A DNA stretch of 59,398 nucleotides from a virus (IMGVR_UViG_3300044993_000568:1-59398), one strand, 5' to 3'; shown: positions 49,690 to 57,432, counted from the stretch's first letter. Notes: generated from the letters alone by a model not told the origin. Numbers and translations: made by a program.

Positions 49690-50032
49690 AATTACTAATG
49701 CCAACGCAGAATCAATACTAAAGCAGTCCAAGACTCTGGTACTGGTCTTGTTTTATGCCGATTTCTGCGGCTACTGCAAACAACTCGAAGCAGAACTGGT
49801 AAAGAGGCAGCCGCAGCTTAGCGGTAAGCTTCTGCTCGCAAAAGTAGATATCGTTTCCAATGGTATTGGGCTGCCAGCCGTACCCGTACTAGTTCTTTTT
49901 GATGGCGGATCGGCGGTTGATTCAGTAGTCGGGTTTAACCTTGAAGAAACGGATCGCCTGATTGCGCTGGCCACTAAAAGAGGAACAATTCCGCTTAGGC
50001 CTTCGCCAAACGCCAAAGAGGCAAGAAAATAG
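49604..50032 (+). CDS. Periplasmic thioredoxin-like protein
   Basis: The 142-residue protein starts with a signal peptide (residues 1-25: LIKKSAAALAMMALLVPQLSRA) and has a thioredoxin fold with active site FCGYC (Cys55 and Cys58) and the cis-Pro segment LPAVPVLVLFDGG. AAGGAG precedes the ATG. It probably helps form or isomerise disulfides in the periplasm, or assists virion or lysis proteins. The first 86 bases overlap the previous gene. Confidence 0.8.
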   Translation: MLNLIKKSAAALAMMALLVPQLSRAQLTEITNANAESILKQSKTLVLVLFYADFCGYCKQLEAELVKRQPQLSGKLLLAKVDIVSNGIGLPAVPVLVLFDGGSAVDSVVGFNLEETDRLIALATKRGTIPLRPSPNAKEARK

Positions 50033-50035
50033 TAT

Positions 50036-50239
50036 ATGTGCATCATCTGCGTCGAGTTAGACAAGGAACGCATGACTAAAAACGAGGCCCTTCGCGCCAT
50101 AGGAGAGCTATCTATGTCAGATAAGAATGACACAGAGCATTTGGAAGAGCTAAAGTCTTCACTAGAAGGCGCCCCTGAGCTTCCTCAGGGGTCTGGCGAG
50201 CTTTATGATAAGCTGCGGGCGGTTTGGCGAGGAATGTAG
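50036..50239 (+). CDS. Small CxxC protein (67 aa)
   Basis: This 67-residue protein begins MCIICVELDKERMTKNEALRAIGEL. The N-terminal C-x2-C followed by this charged helix is a pattern I have seen in small proteins of many large phages. The C-terminal half is Glu-rich. It starts three bases after the thioredoxin stop. Function unknown. Confidence 0.6.
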   Translation: MCIICVELDKERMTKNEALRAIGELSMSDKNDTEHLEELKSSLEGAPELPQGSGELYDKLRAVWRGM

Positions 50240-50247
50240 GTGGGGCC

Positions 50248-51252
50248 ATGTTTGACTTTGGATTTGGGGACTCTCCTGGCATAAGGTCACTGCTTAAGTC
50301 AATTCGCGGCAGTGGAAGAGTAGAGCTGGAAATTTCAGATCTATATTATCAACATAAAACTGGCAACGCACTGCTAGTCACTCATTTAAAAACACTGATT
50401 AGCAGATTTGCTGGTAAATGCTATGACCACGTATTCGTTACCGCAGGTGCAGAGCACGCCATAAATACTTTGCTTAGAGCCCTTCGGCCAACGCTAACTA
50501 AAATAAAAAACACTAATTTAACTGCTATCTCTTTTGAGTCCCCCTATTTCAGTCACTACGCCGATATGGCCGAAAGAGCCGGATATTTTCGCATAAGTGG
50601 CAGCTTGCCGGGCCTTGATTACATTCGCCTTATTGATTCCCCATCTAACCCAGAGGGCAAAATCAGAGCCGATGATGGATCGGCCAGCACTATGGCCAAA
50701 TATGTAATTTGGGATGGGGTTTATCATAATGACATTTACTGTAAAAACTTATATTTTAAGCCAGCTCATGATTTTTATGTAGGAAGCATTGGCAAGATGC
50801 TGGGCATACCTGGCATTCGATTGGGTTGGATTGCTTTCGATAATACTGTCAATAAAATCACTAAAAAGCCTGCGGACATTGCAATAGCCCACGAGATCTA
50901 CTCTGAAACTTTAGGAGTTAGCGGAGCCTCCCAGATTGCTGCTATAAAAATTATTTCTGAGACGAACATGGATTGCTTCTTTAAGAACGCGGCCTCAACT
51001 GTGGACTCCAATAGAGAGCTTATGACGGGTCTGGAATATCTATCCGGGACAAAAGTTCCGGATAATGGGATGTTCTTTTATATGCAAACAGATAGCTCAA
51101 TACGTGAGCTTTTTGACAGGGTTGGGGTCACTTACATACCGGGCGAACAAATAGGAAGTACTGAGGATTTTATTAGGCTAAATTTGGCTCAAACAAATGA
51201 TCTTACAAAGAAAATGGTAATGGCCATTAGATCGGCGGATCGTAAATGCTAA
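50248..51252 (+). CDS. PLP-dependent aminotransferase-like enzyme (fold type I)
   Basis: The 334-residue protein has the fold type I signatures: VTAGAEHAINTLLRAL, RLIDSPSNPEGK (compare SPSNPTG), YVIWDGVYHND with the Asp that contacts the PLP ring, and GSIGKMLGIPGIRLGW, where the Lys is the likely PLP-binding residue before the R-L-G-W segment. The start at 50248 (MFDFGFGDSP) follows GGTGGGG; an upstream TTG at 50224 is less likely. It lacks about 40 N-terminal residues compared with typical members, so the substrate cannot be guessed. Aminotransferases are rare in phages. Confidence 0.75.
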   Translation: MFDFGFGDSPGIRSLLKSIRGSGRVELEISDLYYQHKTGNALLVTHLKTLISRFAGKCYDHVFVTAGAEHAINTLLRALRPTLTKIKNTNLTAISFESPYFSHYADMAERAGYFRISGSLPGLDYIRLIDSPSNPEGKIRADDGSASTMAKYVIWDGVYHNDIYCKNLYFKPAHDFYVGSIGKMLGIPGIRLGWIAFDNTVNKITKKPADIAIAHEIYSETLGVSGASQIAAIKIISETNMDCFFKNAASTVDSNRELMTGLEYLSGTKVPDNGMFFYMQTDSSIRELFDRVGVTYIPGEQIGSTEDFIRLNLAQTNDLTKKMVMAIRSADRKC

Positions 51253-51575
51253 CTAGACTATCAATGATGGTAATCTTTTTTGTGACAGTATTAATTTTAG
51301 CGCTTAATATTCTTATGGTTACGCATTTAACTACAAAAACCGTCTACGATATGGACCATATAAGAGCGCAGCACGAAGAAGATATACGGAGCACAATAAT
51401 GACATCTTGCATATACGGAACCAAATACAAACCAGAAGTAGCTGCCCCAAGCAAATATTGGGACGAAAATAGCAACGTATACTACTGCAATGAATTTATG
51501 AAACGGCAGATGGAAAATAATTACCCAGCCATGGTCATGAGACTGGGGCAGGGCAGAAAGAGAGACAGGAAATGA
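51246..51575 (+). CDS. Small single-span membrane protein (109 aa)
   Basis: This 109-residue protein has a membrane helix at residues 7-27 (MMVIFFVTVLILALNILMVTH) followed by a charged domain with three Cys (MTSCIYGTKYKPEVA, then VYYCNEFMKRQMENNYPAMVM). It overlaps the aminotransferase gene by seven bases and ends in a basic tail. The periplasmic or cytoplasmic side is unclear. Function unknown; the position after metabolic genes gives no clue. Confidence 0.55.
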   Translation: MLTRLSMMVIFFVTVLILALNILMVTHLTTKTVYDMDHIRAQHEEDIRSTIMTSCIYGTKYKPEVAAPSKYWDENSNVYYCNEFMKRQMENNYPAMVMRLGQGRKRDRK

Positions 51576-51835
51576 TTGCACCAAAAGTTATTTTTAAGCT
51601 CATCCTGGTATGCGCAGAGCCTCATGTCGAAAATCTGACTAACGTGTGGACTCCACAGGATGAGCTGGAATTTGGCAAGGCAAAAATCGAGTGCTCGGTT
51701 CTAGCGGATACCCCATGTTTAGGGGTCTTCACCAAGACTTTGGACGGCAAGTACGACAAAACCTGCATTAAAAAAAGCCTATTTCAGTACGAATCATACG
51801 AAGTGCAGGAATTGCCCCCTGGATTTAAGAATTGA
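51572..51835 (+). CDS. Small unknown protein (87 aa)
   Basis: This 87-residue soluble protein is linked by ATGA to the previous gene. It begins MIAPKVIFKLILVCAEPHVEN and has CSVLADTPCLGVFTKTLDGKYDKTCIKK, with three Cys. No motif was found. Its stop TGA at 51833-51835 overlaps the ATG of the next gene (TGATG), which was then split by a TnpB element. Confidence 0.5.
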   Translation: MIAPKVIFKLILVCAEPHVENLTNVWTPQDELEFGKAKIECSVLADTPCLGVFTKTLDGKYDKTCIKKSLFQYESYEVQELPPGFKN

Positions 51836-51961
51836 TGATTAAGATCAATCTAATTTATGATAGAACTAAAAGAAAACCCATGGCTTTAGTCGTGGGATGA
51901 ATTTTGAAAAAATATAATGATATAATAGTGGTGCTAATAAGTTTGGTGTAGTATAATATAT

Positions 51962-53152
51962 ATGATTAGATCGTATAAATATAGAATTTATCCAAATAAA
52001 GAGCAAGCCCAAAAACTAGAGCAGTTTTTTGGGACTACACGTTTTATTTATAATTGGGGTTTGGAACAAAAAACCAAACAATATCAACAAGATAAGGCAA
52101 ATCTATCTTGTTTTGATTTAATTAAAAAATTAACAAAACTTAAAAAACAAGAAGAATTTAGATGGTTAAAGGATGTTTATTCACAAAGTTTGCAAGCATC
52201 TTTGAGAAATTTGGATAAAGCATTTATTAATTTTTTCAAAAAAAATGCAGATTTTCCAAAGTTTAAGGCAAAGAGAAGAAGTAGAGCCTCTTGCCAATTT
52301 CCACAAGCAGTTAAAGTAGATTTTGAAGAGTACCAAGTATTCATCCCAAAATTGAAATATGTTAAGTTTGCCAGGGATCGCAAGTTTCAAGGTTTAATCA
52401 AAACCTGCACTGTCTCTAAAACAAAAACCAATAAATACTATATTTCCATATTGGTTGAAGATGGATTAGAATTGCCTAAAAAACAAAAAATTAATGAAAA
52501 CAATACTTTAGGTATTGATTTGGGTATTAAAGATTTTTTAGTACTTTCAAATAGCACAAAAATTCCTAACCCTAAGTTTTTAGAAAAAGCAGAAAATAAA
52601 ATTGCTAAACGGCATAGGGAATTATCCAAAAAACAAAAAGGTTCTAATAATAAAGAAAAAGCAAGAATCAAGTTAGCAAAAACATATGAAAAAATAACCA
52701 ACCAGAGAGATGATTTTCTTCATAAATTATCGCATAAATTGGTGACAGAGAACCAAATCACTACTTTGTGCTTTGAAGATTTGAATGTTTCTGGTATGAT
52801 GAAGAATAGTCGTTTAGCCAAGTCAATTGGCTCGGCTAGTTGGTCAAAATTCGTCAGTATGGTTAAATATAAAGCTGATTGGTATGGAAAAAATGCCATA
52901 CAGATTGGTAGGTTTGATGCTAGTTCCAAGACTTGTACTTGCGGAGCTAAGAATGATAGTTTAGCCCTGAAAGACAGGTTCTGGGCATGCTCTTCATGTG
53001 GTACCACCCATGATAGGGATATACTAGCAGCAAATAATGTTAAACGGTTTGCATTAATGCAAAAACTTGGAGGAGAGGTCAGCCCTCCAAGTATAAATAA
53101 AGCCTGTGGAGCGATCAACAATAGTTGGAGCTATGAAGCAGGAACCCCATGA
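51962..53152 (+). CDS. tnpB: TnpB RNA-guided nuclease, copy 2
   Basis: The 396-residue homologue of copy 1 has Asp186 (LGIDLGIKDF), Glu272 (LCFEDLNVSG) and Asp353 (THDRDILAANN) intact and the same Cys pattern (TCTCGAK, CSSC), so it is probably active. Differences from copy 1 are scattered over the whole length, mostly conservative. The -10 TATAAT (51952-51957) ends only four bases before the ATG. The terminal codons (SYEAGTP) come from the element end. It could use the guides of all copies in the window. Confidence 0.92.
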   Translation: MIRSYKYRIYPNKEQAQKLEQFFGTTRFIYNWGLEQKTKQYQQDKANLSCFDLIKKLTKLKKQEEFRWLKDVYSQSLQASLRNLDKAFINFFKKNADFPKFKAKRRSRASCQFPQAVKVDFEEYQVFIPKLKYVKFARDRKFQGLIKTCTVSKTKTNKYYISILVEDGLELPKKQKINENNTLGIDLGIKDFLVLSNSTKIPNPKFLEKAENKIAKRHRELSKKQKGSNNKEKARIKLAKTYEKITNQRDDFLHKLSHKLVTENQITTLCFEDLNVSGMMKNSRLAKSIGSASWSKFVSMVKYKADWYGKNAIQIGRFDASSKTCTCGAKNDSLALKDRFWACSSCGTTHDRDILAANNVKRFALMQKLGGEVSPPSINKACGAINNSWSYEAGTP

Positions 53153-53174
53153 CTTTAGTCGTGGGAGCTGTCAG
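53048..53174 (+). ncRNA. Guide (omega) RNA 3' region of TnpB element 4
   Basis: The hairpin order is the same as in element 3: TTTGCATTAATGCAAA (53048-53063), the CTTGGAGG stem and the terminal CCCATGACT with AGTCGTGGG. The first stem has swapped one C-G pair for T-A on both sides relative to elements 1 and 3. The predicted guide starts at 53175. Confidence 0.65.
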
Positions 53175-53197
53175 GATAAAAAAAATACTTGGTCCCG

Positions 53198-53219
53198 AAA
53201 GGGGGAATTTGCCCTTTTT
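53198..53219 (+). terminator. Possible terminator after TnpB element 4
   Basis: AAAGGG (53198-53203) pairs with CCCTTT (53212-53217), followed by TT. The stem is short, and in the reconstructed host gene this would be coding sequence, so it may not act as a terminator. Confidence 0.3.
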
Positions 53220-53328
53220 ATACTTAATTTGACACAAAACGCCTATTGGTTTATTATATATATAGCGCTGGCCCTTAGCTTTTGGTCGATGGCCGCTTTG
53301 GGACTAGAATTATTGGGGCTAGATTTTT

Positions 53329-53556
53329 ATGAAATTATTTCGCAAATTTGATTTTTTTACTTTTAAAGAGCCAATCGGAGAGTCAGATTGGGCAGATTTT
53401 GGTATTTCTATTATATTTCATGCTATTCCCAGATCGCGACGCGGTCGGTACTTAGGAACATTTCTGGTTACGCGAGGCATACGGCTAAAATTCATGCACT
53501 GGTCTTGGGCGGCCTGTGTATCTTACCATTCTAAAATCAAAATAGAAGATCTCTAA
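53329..53556 (+). CDS. Small basic unknown protein (75 aa)
   Basis: This 75-residue protein starts at ATG 53329, overlapping the end of the split membrane gene. It begins MKLFRKFDFFTFKEPIGESDWA, with IFHAIPRSRRGRYLGTFLVTRGIR, and is basic and aromatic. No motif or membrane segment was found. It precedes the promoter at 53600. Confidence 0.5.
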   Translation: MKLFRKFDFFTFKEPIGESDWADFGISIIFHAIPRSRRGRYLGTFLVTRGIRLKFMHWSWAACVSYHSKIKIEDL

Positions 53557-53599
53557 GCTTCCTATCTGTATCATATCGATACGCAAAAAATAATAAAAC

Positions 53600-53628
53600 T
53601 TGATTTCACGTGCCGAGATTGTTAGTAT
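53600..53628 (+). promoter_or_regulatory. Promoter before the 53647 gene
   Basis: -35 TTGATT (53600-53605), 17-bp spacer, -10 TAGTAT (53623-53628). The leader then carries GGAGGCGAT directly before the ATG at 53647. Confidence 0.55.
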
Positions 53629-53646
53629 CGTCTCTACGGAGGCGAT

Positions 53647-54105
53647 ATGAAAAATTTTATGGCAATTTTATCATTAGTACTATTTGCTCAATTAGCTACG
53701 GCAGATTGCTGCTGTCAACCAAAAGATTGCAGCCCAAAGCATTGCGAGGAAAAGCCTAAAGTTAAATACGTGACACGCACTAAAGTCGTAGAAAAAGTCG
53801 TCGATAGGCCGGTCCCAGTTATAGTAGAAAAGCCCGTCAAGGTCGTAGAAAAGGTAGTTCAGGTCGTGGACCGCCCAGTACTAGTTAAAAGAACCGTCGA
53901 GAAAAAAGTTTATAAAAAGAACCGCATTAGCGTCCTGGCTGGCGGAGGCCCCACTCGTTTATCCACAGAGCCAAACGCAGTAGTGCTGGAAAGAGGAATT
54001 GTATTGGGCGCACAATATCAAAGATCGCTAAATGACACCCTGTCTTTAGGTATTCAGGTACAAACTAACCAGACAGTCCTTGGATCTGTTGGAATTGATT
54101 TTTAA
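53647..54105 (+). CDS. Secreted protein with V/E/K stalk and barrel-like end
   Basis: This 152-residue protein begins with a signal peptide (MKNFMAILSLVLFAQLATA), then a Cys-rich segment (DCCCQPKDCSPKHC) that may bind metal or form disulfides. A V/E/K/P-rich stalk follows (VVEKVVDRPVPVIVEKP and similar), then beta-rich repeats ending in GSVGIDF. The layout matches the protein at 40584 (signal, VEK stalk, beta-rich domain, terminal Phe). The C-terminal Phe and alternating pattern suggest outer-membrane insertion or a virion fibre role. A strong GGAGG precedes the ATG. Confidence 0.65.
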   Translation: MKNFMAILSLVLFAQLATADCCCQPKDCSPKHCEEKPKVKYVTRTKVVEKVVDRPVPVIVEKPVKVVEKVVQVVDRPVLVKRTVEKKVYKKNRISVLAGGGPTRLSTEPNAVVLERGIVLGAQYQRSLNDTLSLGIQVQTNQTVLGSVGIDF

Positions 54106-54124
54106 TAAATAAAGGAGTTTTTTT

Positions 54125-55189
54125 ATGAAAAAGCTAGCATACATTACTTTGTCCGCACTAATCATGACTGGATGTGGCGGTCAGATCGAGTCCAAGAAGC
54201 TGTCTGACGCAAGCTATGAGCCTGTACGGTCTCAGCCAGTGACTCTTCCCCCAATCAATATCACTGTTACGGTAGAAGGCGACCAAATCAACGCGTCCGC
54301 TACCGGAGGGTCTAATTCTAACCAAATTAGCTCTGGAAATAGCTCTGCTACAGGAGGCTCTGGGGGAGCTGGCGGGACTGGCGGCGGTGCGTCTGCGGGC
54401 AATAGCACTTCTACTGCGAATAATTCAAGCAGCTCAAACAGTACAAATAGCAGTACGAATAGCGGGTCTGCATCAAACCAGGCCAACAACAGCACCAATA
54501 ACTCGTCCGATAGTGGCGCCTCTATATCCGACAGTGGGAATAGCACTAATACCAATCAAAACGCCAACACGGCAAGCGCCGAAGTAGATCTTGACTTAGA
54601 CTTCGATTTTAATATCGAACTCGGCGGCGGAGACGATTACTTCCATCTTGTTAAGCAGGACAAGACTAAGGCGCCCTCTAAGTGCGTTGACGCCCAGCCT
54701 GGAAGACATATGCTGTGCCACGTGTATGACTTTTCTGGTCGTAATCAGCTGGCCACTCAGCTGCAGACCGCACCGCACCTGGGGTCCTTTTATATGGACA
54801 AATTCGACGTAACGGCTCGCGACTGGCAGCAAGGGTTTCCTAAATTTCCGGCCAGCCTCAGCCACTTGCGAGAGAACTATGCAGTCCGATGCTTTACAAA
54901 ATTGCGAGTCACACAGGGCGGCTCACACATCTTCTCAATTACCTCTGATGACGGCATGAGAGTATTGCTGAATAACACGCCTGTACTTGAGGACGACGGC
55001 CTCCACGCACCAAGGACCGCCTCTGCGACTGCAAACTTAGTGGCGGGGCTGTATAACCTAGAAGTTCAATGGTTTCAGGGGCCGAGGACGCAAATTGCTG
55101 CGGAGCTTAAATGGGCTACCCCAGGAAATCCAAATTTGAGATATATTGAGCCATCTGATATGAGAAAAGCCAAGAAAATCTGCCAATAA
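54125..55189 (+). CDS. Lipoprotein with Ser/Asn-rich linker and PA14 domain
   Basis: The 354-residue protein starts with a lipoprotein signal: MKKLAYITLSALIMTGCGG, with the acylated Cys at 17. Residues 60-150 are a low-complexity Ser/Asn/Gly linker. From about 190 on, a PA14 domain (FSITSDDGMRVLLNNTPVLE, VAGLYNLEVQWFQGPRTQ, AAELKWATPG) that usually binds carbohydrates. It would be anchored in the outer membrane facing outside or the periplasm. AAAGGAG precedes the ATG. A terminator follows at 55204. A superinfection-exclusion or host-surface change role is possible. Confidence 0.8.
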   Translation: MKKLAYITLSALIMTGCGGQIESKKLSDASYEPVRSQPVTLPPINITVTVEGDQINASATGGSNSNQISSGNSSATGGSGGAGGTGGGASAGNSTSTANNSSSSNSTNSSTNSGSASNQANNSTNNSSDSGASISDSGNSTNTNQNANTASAEVDLDLDFDFNIELGGGDDYFHLVKQDKTKAPSKCVDAQPGRHMLCHVYDFSGRNQLATQLQTAPHLGSFYMDKFDVTARDWQQGFPKFPASLSHLRENYAVRCFTKLRVTQGGSHIFSITSDDGMRVLLNNTPVLEDDGLHAPRTASATANLVAGLYNLEVQWFQGPRTQIAAELKWATPGNPNLRYIEPSDMRKAKKICQ

Positions 55190-55203
55190 TACCCTATATA
55201 CAG

Positions 55204-55248
55204 GATACAGGAGAGTACGCCAGCTCTCCTGTATCATTTCAATATTTT
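55204..55248 (+). terminator. Rho-independent terminator after the lipoprotein
   Basis: A perfect 12-bp stem GATACAGGAGAG (55204-55215) with CTCTCCTGTATC (55224-55235), 8-nt loop, then ATTTCAATATTTT. Confidence 0.9.
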
Positions 55249-55319
55249 AAAAAATACAAAGGATACCAAGCACTTGCTTATTGTGCCTAATAGAACCGGC
55301 ATTATTTATTGATTTTTAT

Positions 55320-55347
55320 TTGGAATCAAAGATAACTGTGATATAGT
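55320..55347 (+). promoter_or_regulatory. Promoter before the VWA/metallopeptidase gene
   Basis: -35 TTGGAA (55320-55325), 16-bp spacer, -10 TATAGT (55342-55347). The start ATG is at 55366 after GGAG. Confidence 0.5.
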
Positions 55348-55365
55348 GAGTTTATTGGAGATTAC

Positions 55366-56736
55366 ATGCAAGCATCGCATTTAACCAAAGCCATATACCA
55401 GTTACTGCAGAGCCAGCCATACTATGCTCATTTTATATTGGAGTCTATTATTGAGTACGCTAATAATGCTCCAGTAGATACATCAAATTCATTTTCAATT
55501 ACAGAATCTAACGGACAGACGATTATCGTTGCCGACAATCCTGTTATGGGGGTTCATTCTGGCCACTTTGTAGCATTTCATGAAAACGGAAAAGTTATTA
55601 GTCCCTGGTTTAGGGTGGCTGCAGTTAGCGGAAATAACATTATGACCAGCATGGGCGTGCTAGCTGAACAGCCGATTGTAGGCGGCAAGCTGATGCAAAC
55701 TAAAGTTCCTACAGCTATGGTTACAATCCGGGACATGCGAATGCTTCTTGTGTTTAACACTGACTTCTTGTCCGGTCTGAACGACAGCCAAAAAGTTGGG
55801 CTGCTTAAGCACGAAGTTCTGCATATGTGCTTGTCCCATATGTCGGACTACGATTCCAGTAACCCAAGCATAAACCATATTAGAAATTTAGCGCAGGACG
55901 GGGCGATCAATCAGTATATTAGCACAGACGAGCTGCCTGAGGGGGCCATAACTTTAGAGGTTATGGAGCGATTGGTAGAGAAGAAATTGCAGCCATTTCA
56001 AACCTCAGATTACTATTTTGATGCCCTAATGAAGAAAGCCAAAGAGAATAGCCAAAATAGCGGCGACGACGGTATGTCTGGCGAGCATACTATGGACGAG
56101 CATTCAAGTGACGGAGAAGGCAGCAAAGCAATGCGCGAGAGCATAGTTAGGCAAACGATGAAGCGTGCGGCGCAGAAGGCTGCGGGGAATTTGCCCGCCC
56201 CTATTCAGGAAGCATTAAATGCGATTGGCGACAGTCAACTTCCGTGGAGAAACATTCTTAAGGCTTTTGTAATGTCCAAGGTGTCCTCAAGCACGAAGCA
56301 CACAACTAAAAAACTTAATCGAAGGTTTGAGCCTCCGGTTCCGGGCAAGAAGCGCAAAAGAAAGCTCAAGCTTGGGGTATGCGTTGACAGCTCTGGCTCA
56401 GTTGGTGACGACGCTTTTGCCAGTTTCTGGTCTGAAATTACAAGTATGGCTAATCAGGGGGTAGAAATAGTTGTGGTGGACGCAGACTGTGCAGTGCAGT
56501 CCGTCACGACCATTAAGTCTAAGCGAGACCTTAAGCCTGAAAGACGTGGGTCAGGAGGCACCGCTTACCAGCCAGCTATCGACGAGTGCATGAAGCACAA
56601 ATGCGATCTGATTATATACTTTGGAGACTTTGACACTTCCGACACGCCGAAAAATCCCGGAGTCCCATTTTTGTGGGTCGGGGTTGGCAATAGTCCTCCA
56701 CCGGCTGACTTTGGAAAAGTACTAAGAATTGGTTAA
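55366..56736 (+). CDS. VWA domain protein with N-terminal metallopeptidase-like domain (COG3864-type)
   Basis: The 456-residue protein has a zinc-peptidase-like domain with HEVLHMCLSH (HExxH at residues 149-153 and a third His at 158), then a helical linker and a charged hinge. From about 338 on is a VWA-type domain with the MIDAS-like GVCVDSSGSVGDDAF and later VVVDADC and GSGGTAYQPAID. This two-domain build is known in bacteria next to MoxR-type AAA+ ATPases; the AAA+ gene at 41553 could be the partner here, though it is far away. Whether the metallopeptidase is active is unknown. Confidence 0.75.
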   Translation: MQASHLTKAIYQLLQSQPYYAHFILESIIEYANNAPVDTSNSFSITESNGQTIIVADNPVMGVHSGHFVAFHENGKVISPWFRVAAVSGNNIMTSMGVLAEQPIVGGKLMQTKVPTAMVTIRDMRMLLVFNTDFLSGLNDSQKVGLLKHEVLHMCLSHMSDYDSSNPSINHIRNLAQDGAINQYISTDELPEGAITLEVMERLVEKKLQPFQTSDYYFDALMKKAKENSQNSGDDGMSGEHTMDEHSSDGEGSKAMRESIVRQTMKRAAQKAAGNLPAPIQEALNAIGDSQLPWRNILKAFVMSKVSSSTKHTTKKLNRRFEPPVPGKKRKRKLKLGVCVDSSGSVGDDAFASFWSEITSMANQGVEIVVVDADCAVQSVTTIKSKRDLKPERRGSGGTAYQPAIDECMKHKCDLIIYFGDFDTSDTPKNPGVPFLWVGVGNSPPPADFGKVLRIG

Positions 56737-56750
56737 AAAATTAATTTGCA

Positions 56751-56778
56751 TTGACAAGATTAATTGCTTTATTATATA
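56751..56778 (+). promoter_or_regulatory. Strong promoter before the 56799 gene
   Basis: Perfect -35 TTGACA (56751-56756), 16-bp spacer, -10 TATATA (56773-56778). The leader then has AAAAAAAGGAGA before the ATG. Confidence 0.7.
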
Positions 56779-56798
56779 TTTAAAAAAAGGAGACAGAT

Positions 56799-57401
56799 AT
56801 GTCGGATAAAAAGCAGTCTAAAATTGAAGAATTAACGCCCGAACAACAGGCAAAAATCCCAGATTATCTAGAGAGGTTTAAGAAGATCGGACTTTCTACC
56901 GAGCCAACAAATCGCAAAAAGGCAGAGGACGCTATCAAGCGCAGCTATGCCTACTTAAAGCTCCCAGAGCCAGAAATCTTTTGGGCAGACGATCCATTTG
57001 CGGGCGCCAAGATGGCGGCACAGTTTGCAAATGGCGTAGAAGAGCCAACTGGCAAGCAGATTGCCGAGCAGGCAGAGCACGCCTCTTACGGCTCCTTCAA
57101 TGCTTATTGGGTAGCGTTCTATTCGTTTGTAGCTAACGAATTGCCAGTTAAGCGCGAAGAGCTGCTTGACATTGTGGAAGATATTATTTCTGAGTGCGGA
57201 GTTTACTGGACTTTTGAAGATGCGGTAATCATAACGCCTAAACCCATTAAAATTACGATGAAAGACGATAAGCTGCACGACACAGAGGATATGGCCCTCA
57301 AGTATGAGAGCGGTGCCGGATTGTACGTTGTTAATGGCGAACTGGTGCCATCTCTTTTGGAAGCCAAGCTTGATGAAGTGCTGGGGTCAAAGAACTCATA
57401 A
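56799..57401 (+). CDS. DUF6745-like protein (200 aa)
   Basis: This 200-residue protein has the beginning ELTPEQQAKIPDYLERFKKIGLSTEPTNRKKAEDAIKRSY and the segment YLKLPEPEIFWADDPF, then YGSFNAYWVAFYSFV, which fit the DUF6745 family in my memory; the family has no known function. It is acidic overall and has its own strong promoter (56751). It ends at the bidirectional terminator. Many DUF6745 proteins contain short-period repeats like those at 1-575 here, a loose link only. Confidence 0.6.
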   Translation: MSDKKQSKIEELTPEQQAKIPDYLERFKKIGLSTEPTNRKKAEDAIKRSYAYLKLPEPEIFWADDPFAGAKMAAQFANGVEEPTGKQIAEQAEHASYGSFNAYWVAFYSFVANELPVKREELLDIVEDIISECGVYWTFEDAVIITPKPIKITMKDDKLHDTEDMALKYESGAGLYVVNGELVPSLLEAKLDEVLGSKNS

Positions 57402-57410
57402 AAAACAAAA

Positions 57411-57426
57411 GGGGCCTTCGGGCCCC
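57411..57426. terminator. Bidirectional terminator between convergent genes
   Basis: GGGGCC (57411-57416) with GGCCCC (57421-57426) around a UUCG-type loop TTCG. An A-rich run on the left gives a T-run for the minus-strand gene; the plus side has GTTCTATT. Confidence 0.85.
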
Positions 57427-57432
57427 GTTCTA

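Larger units (their letters stand above)
51859..53174 (+). mobile_element. Full TnpB element 4 (IS200/IS605-type, no TnpA)
   Basis: The 1316-bp element has left end GATAGAACT after a TTTAT flank and right end GCTGTCAG at 53174. Both ends carry the terminal hairpin (left CCCATGGCT with AGTCGTGGG, right CCCATGACT with AGTCGTGGG). It carries tnpB (51962-53152) and a guide RNA end. It is very similar to element 3 but has independent compensatory changes in its hairpins. No TnpA was seen. Confidence 0.85.
51835..53351 (+). pseudogene. 66-aa membrane protein gene split by TnpB element 4
   Basis: The ATG at 51835 overlaps the previous stop. The first eight codons read MIKINLIY up to 51858, then the element intervenes (51859-53174). 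The frame resumes at 53175 with DKKNTWSRKGEFALFIL and runs to 53351. Joined precisely, these give a 66-residue protein with one membrane helix (about residues 25-50, NLTQNAYWFIIYIALALSFW). The exact in-frame join, including the Tyr codon ending in the TAT flank, is strong evidence that the element inserted after TTAT. The current coding unit is broken. Confidence 0.75.

Noticed and set aside
53106-53228. ORF starting MERSTIVGAM upstream of the split membrane protein
   Set aside because: Its first 23 codons are the TnpB element end; the real gene starts at 51835 and was split by the element.
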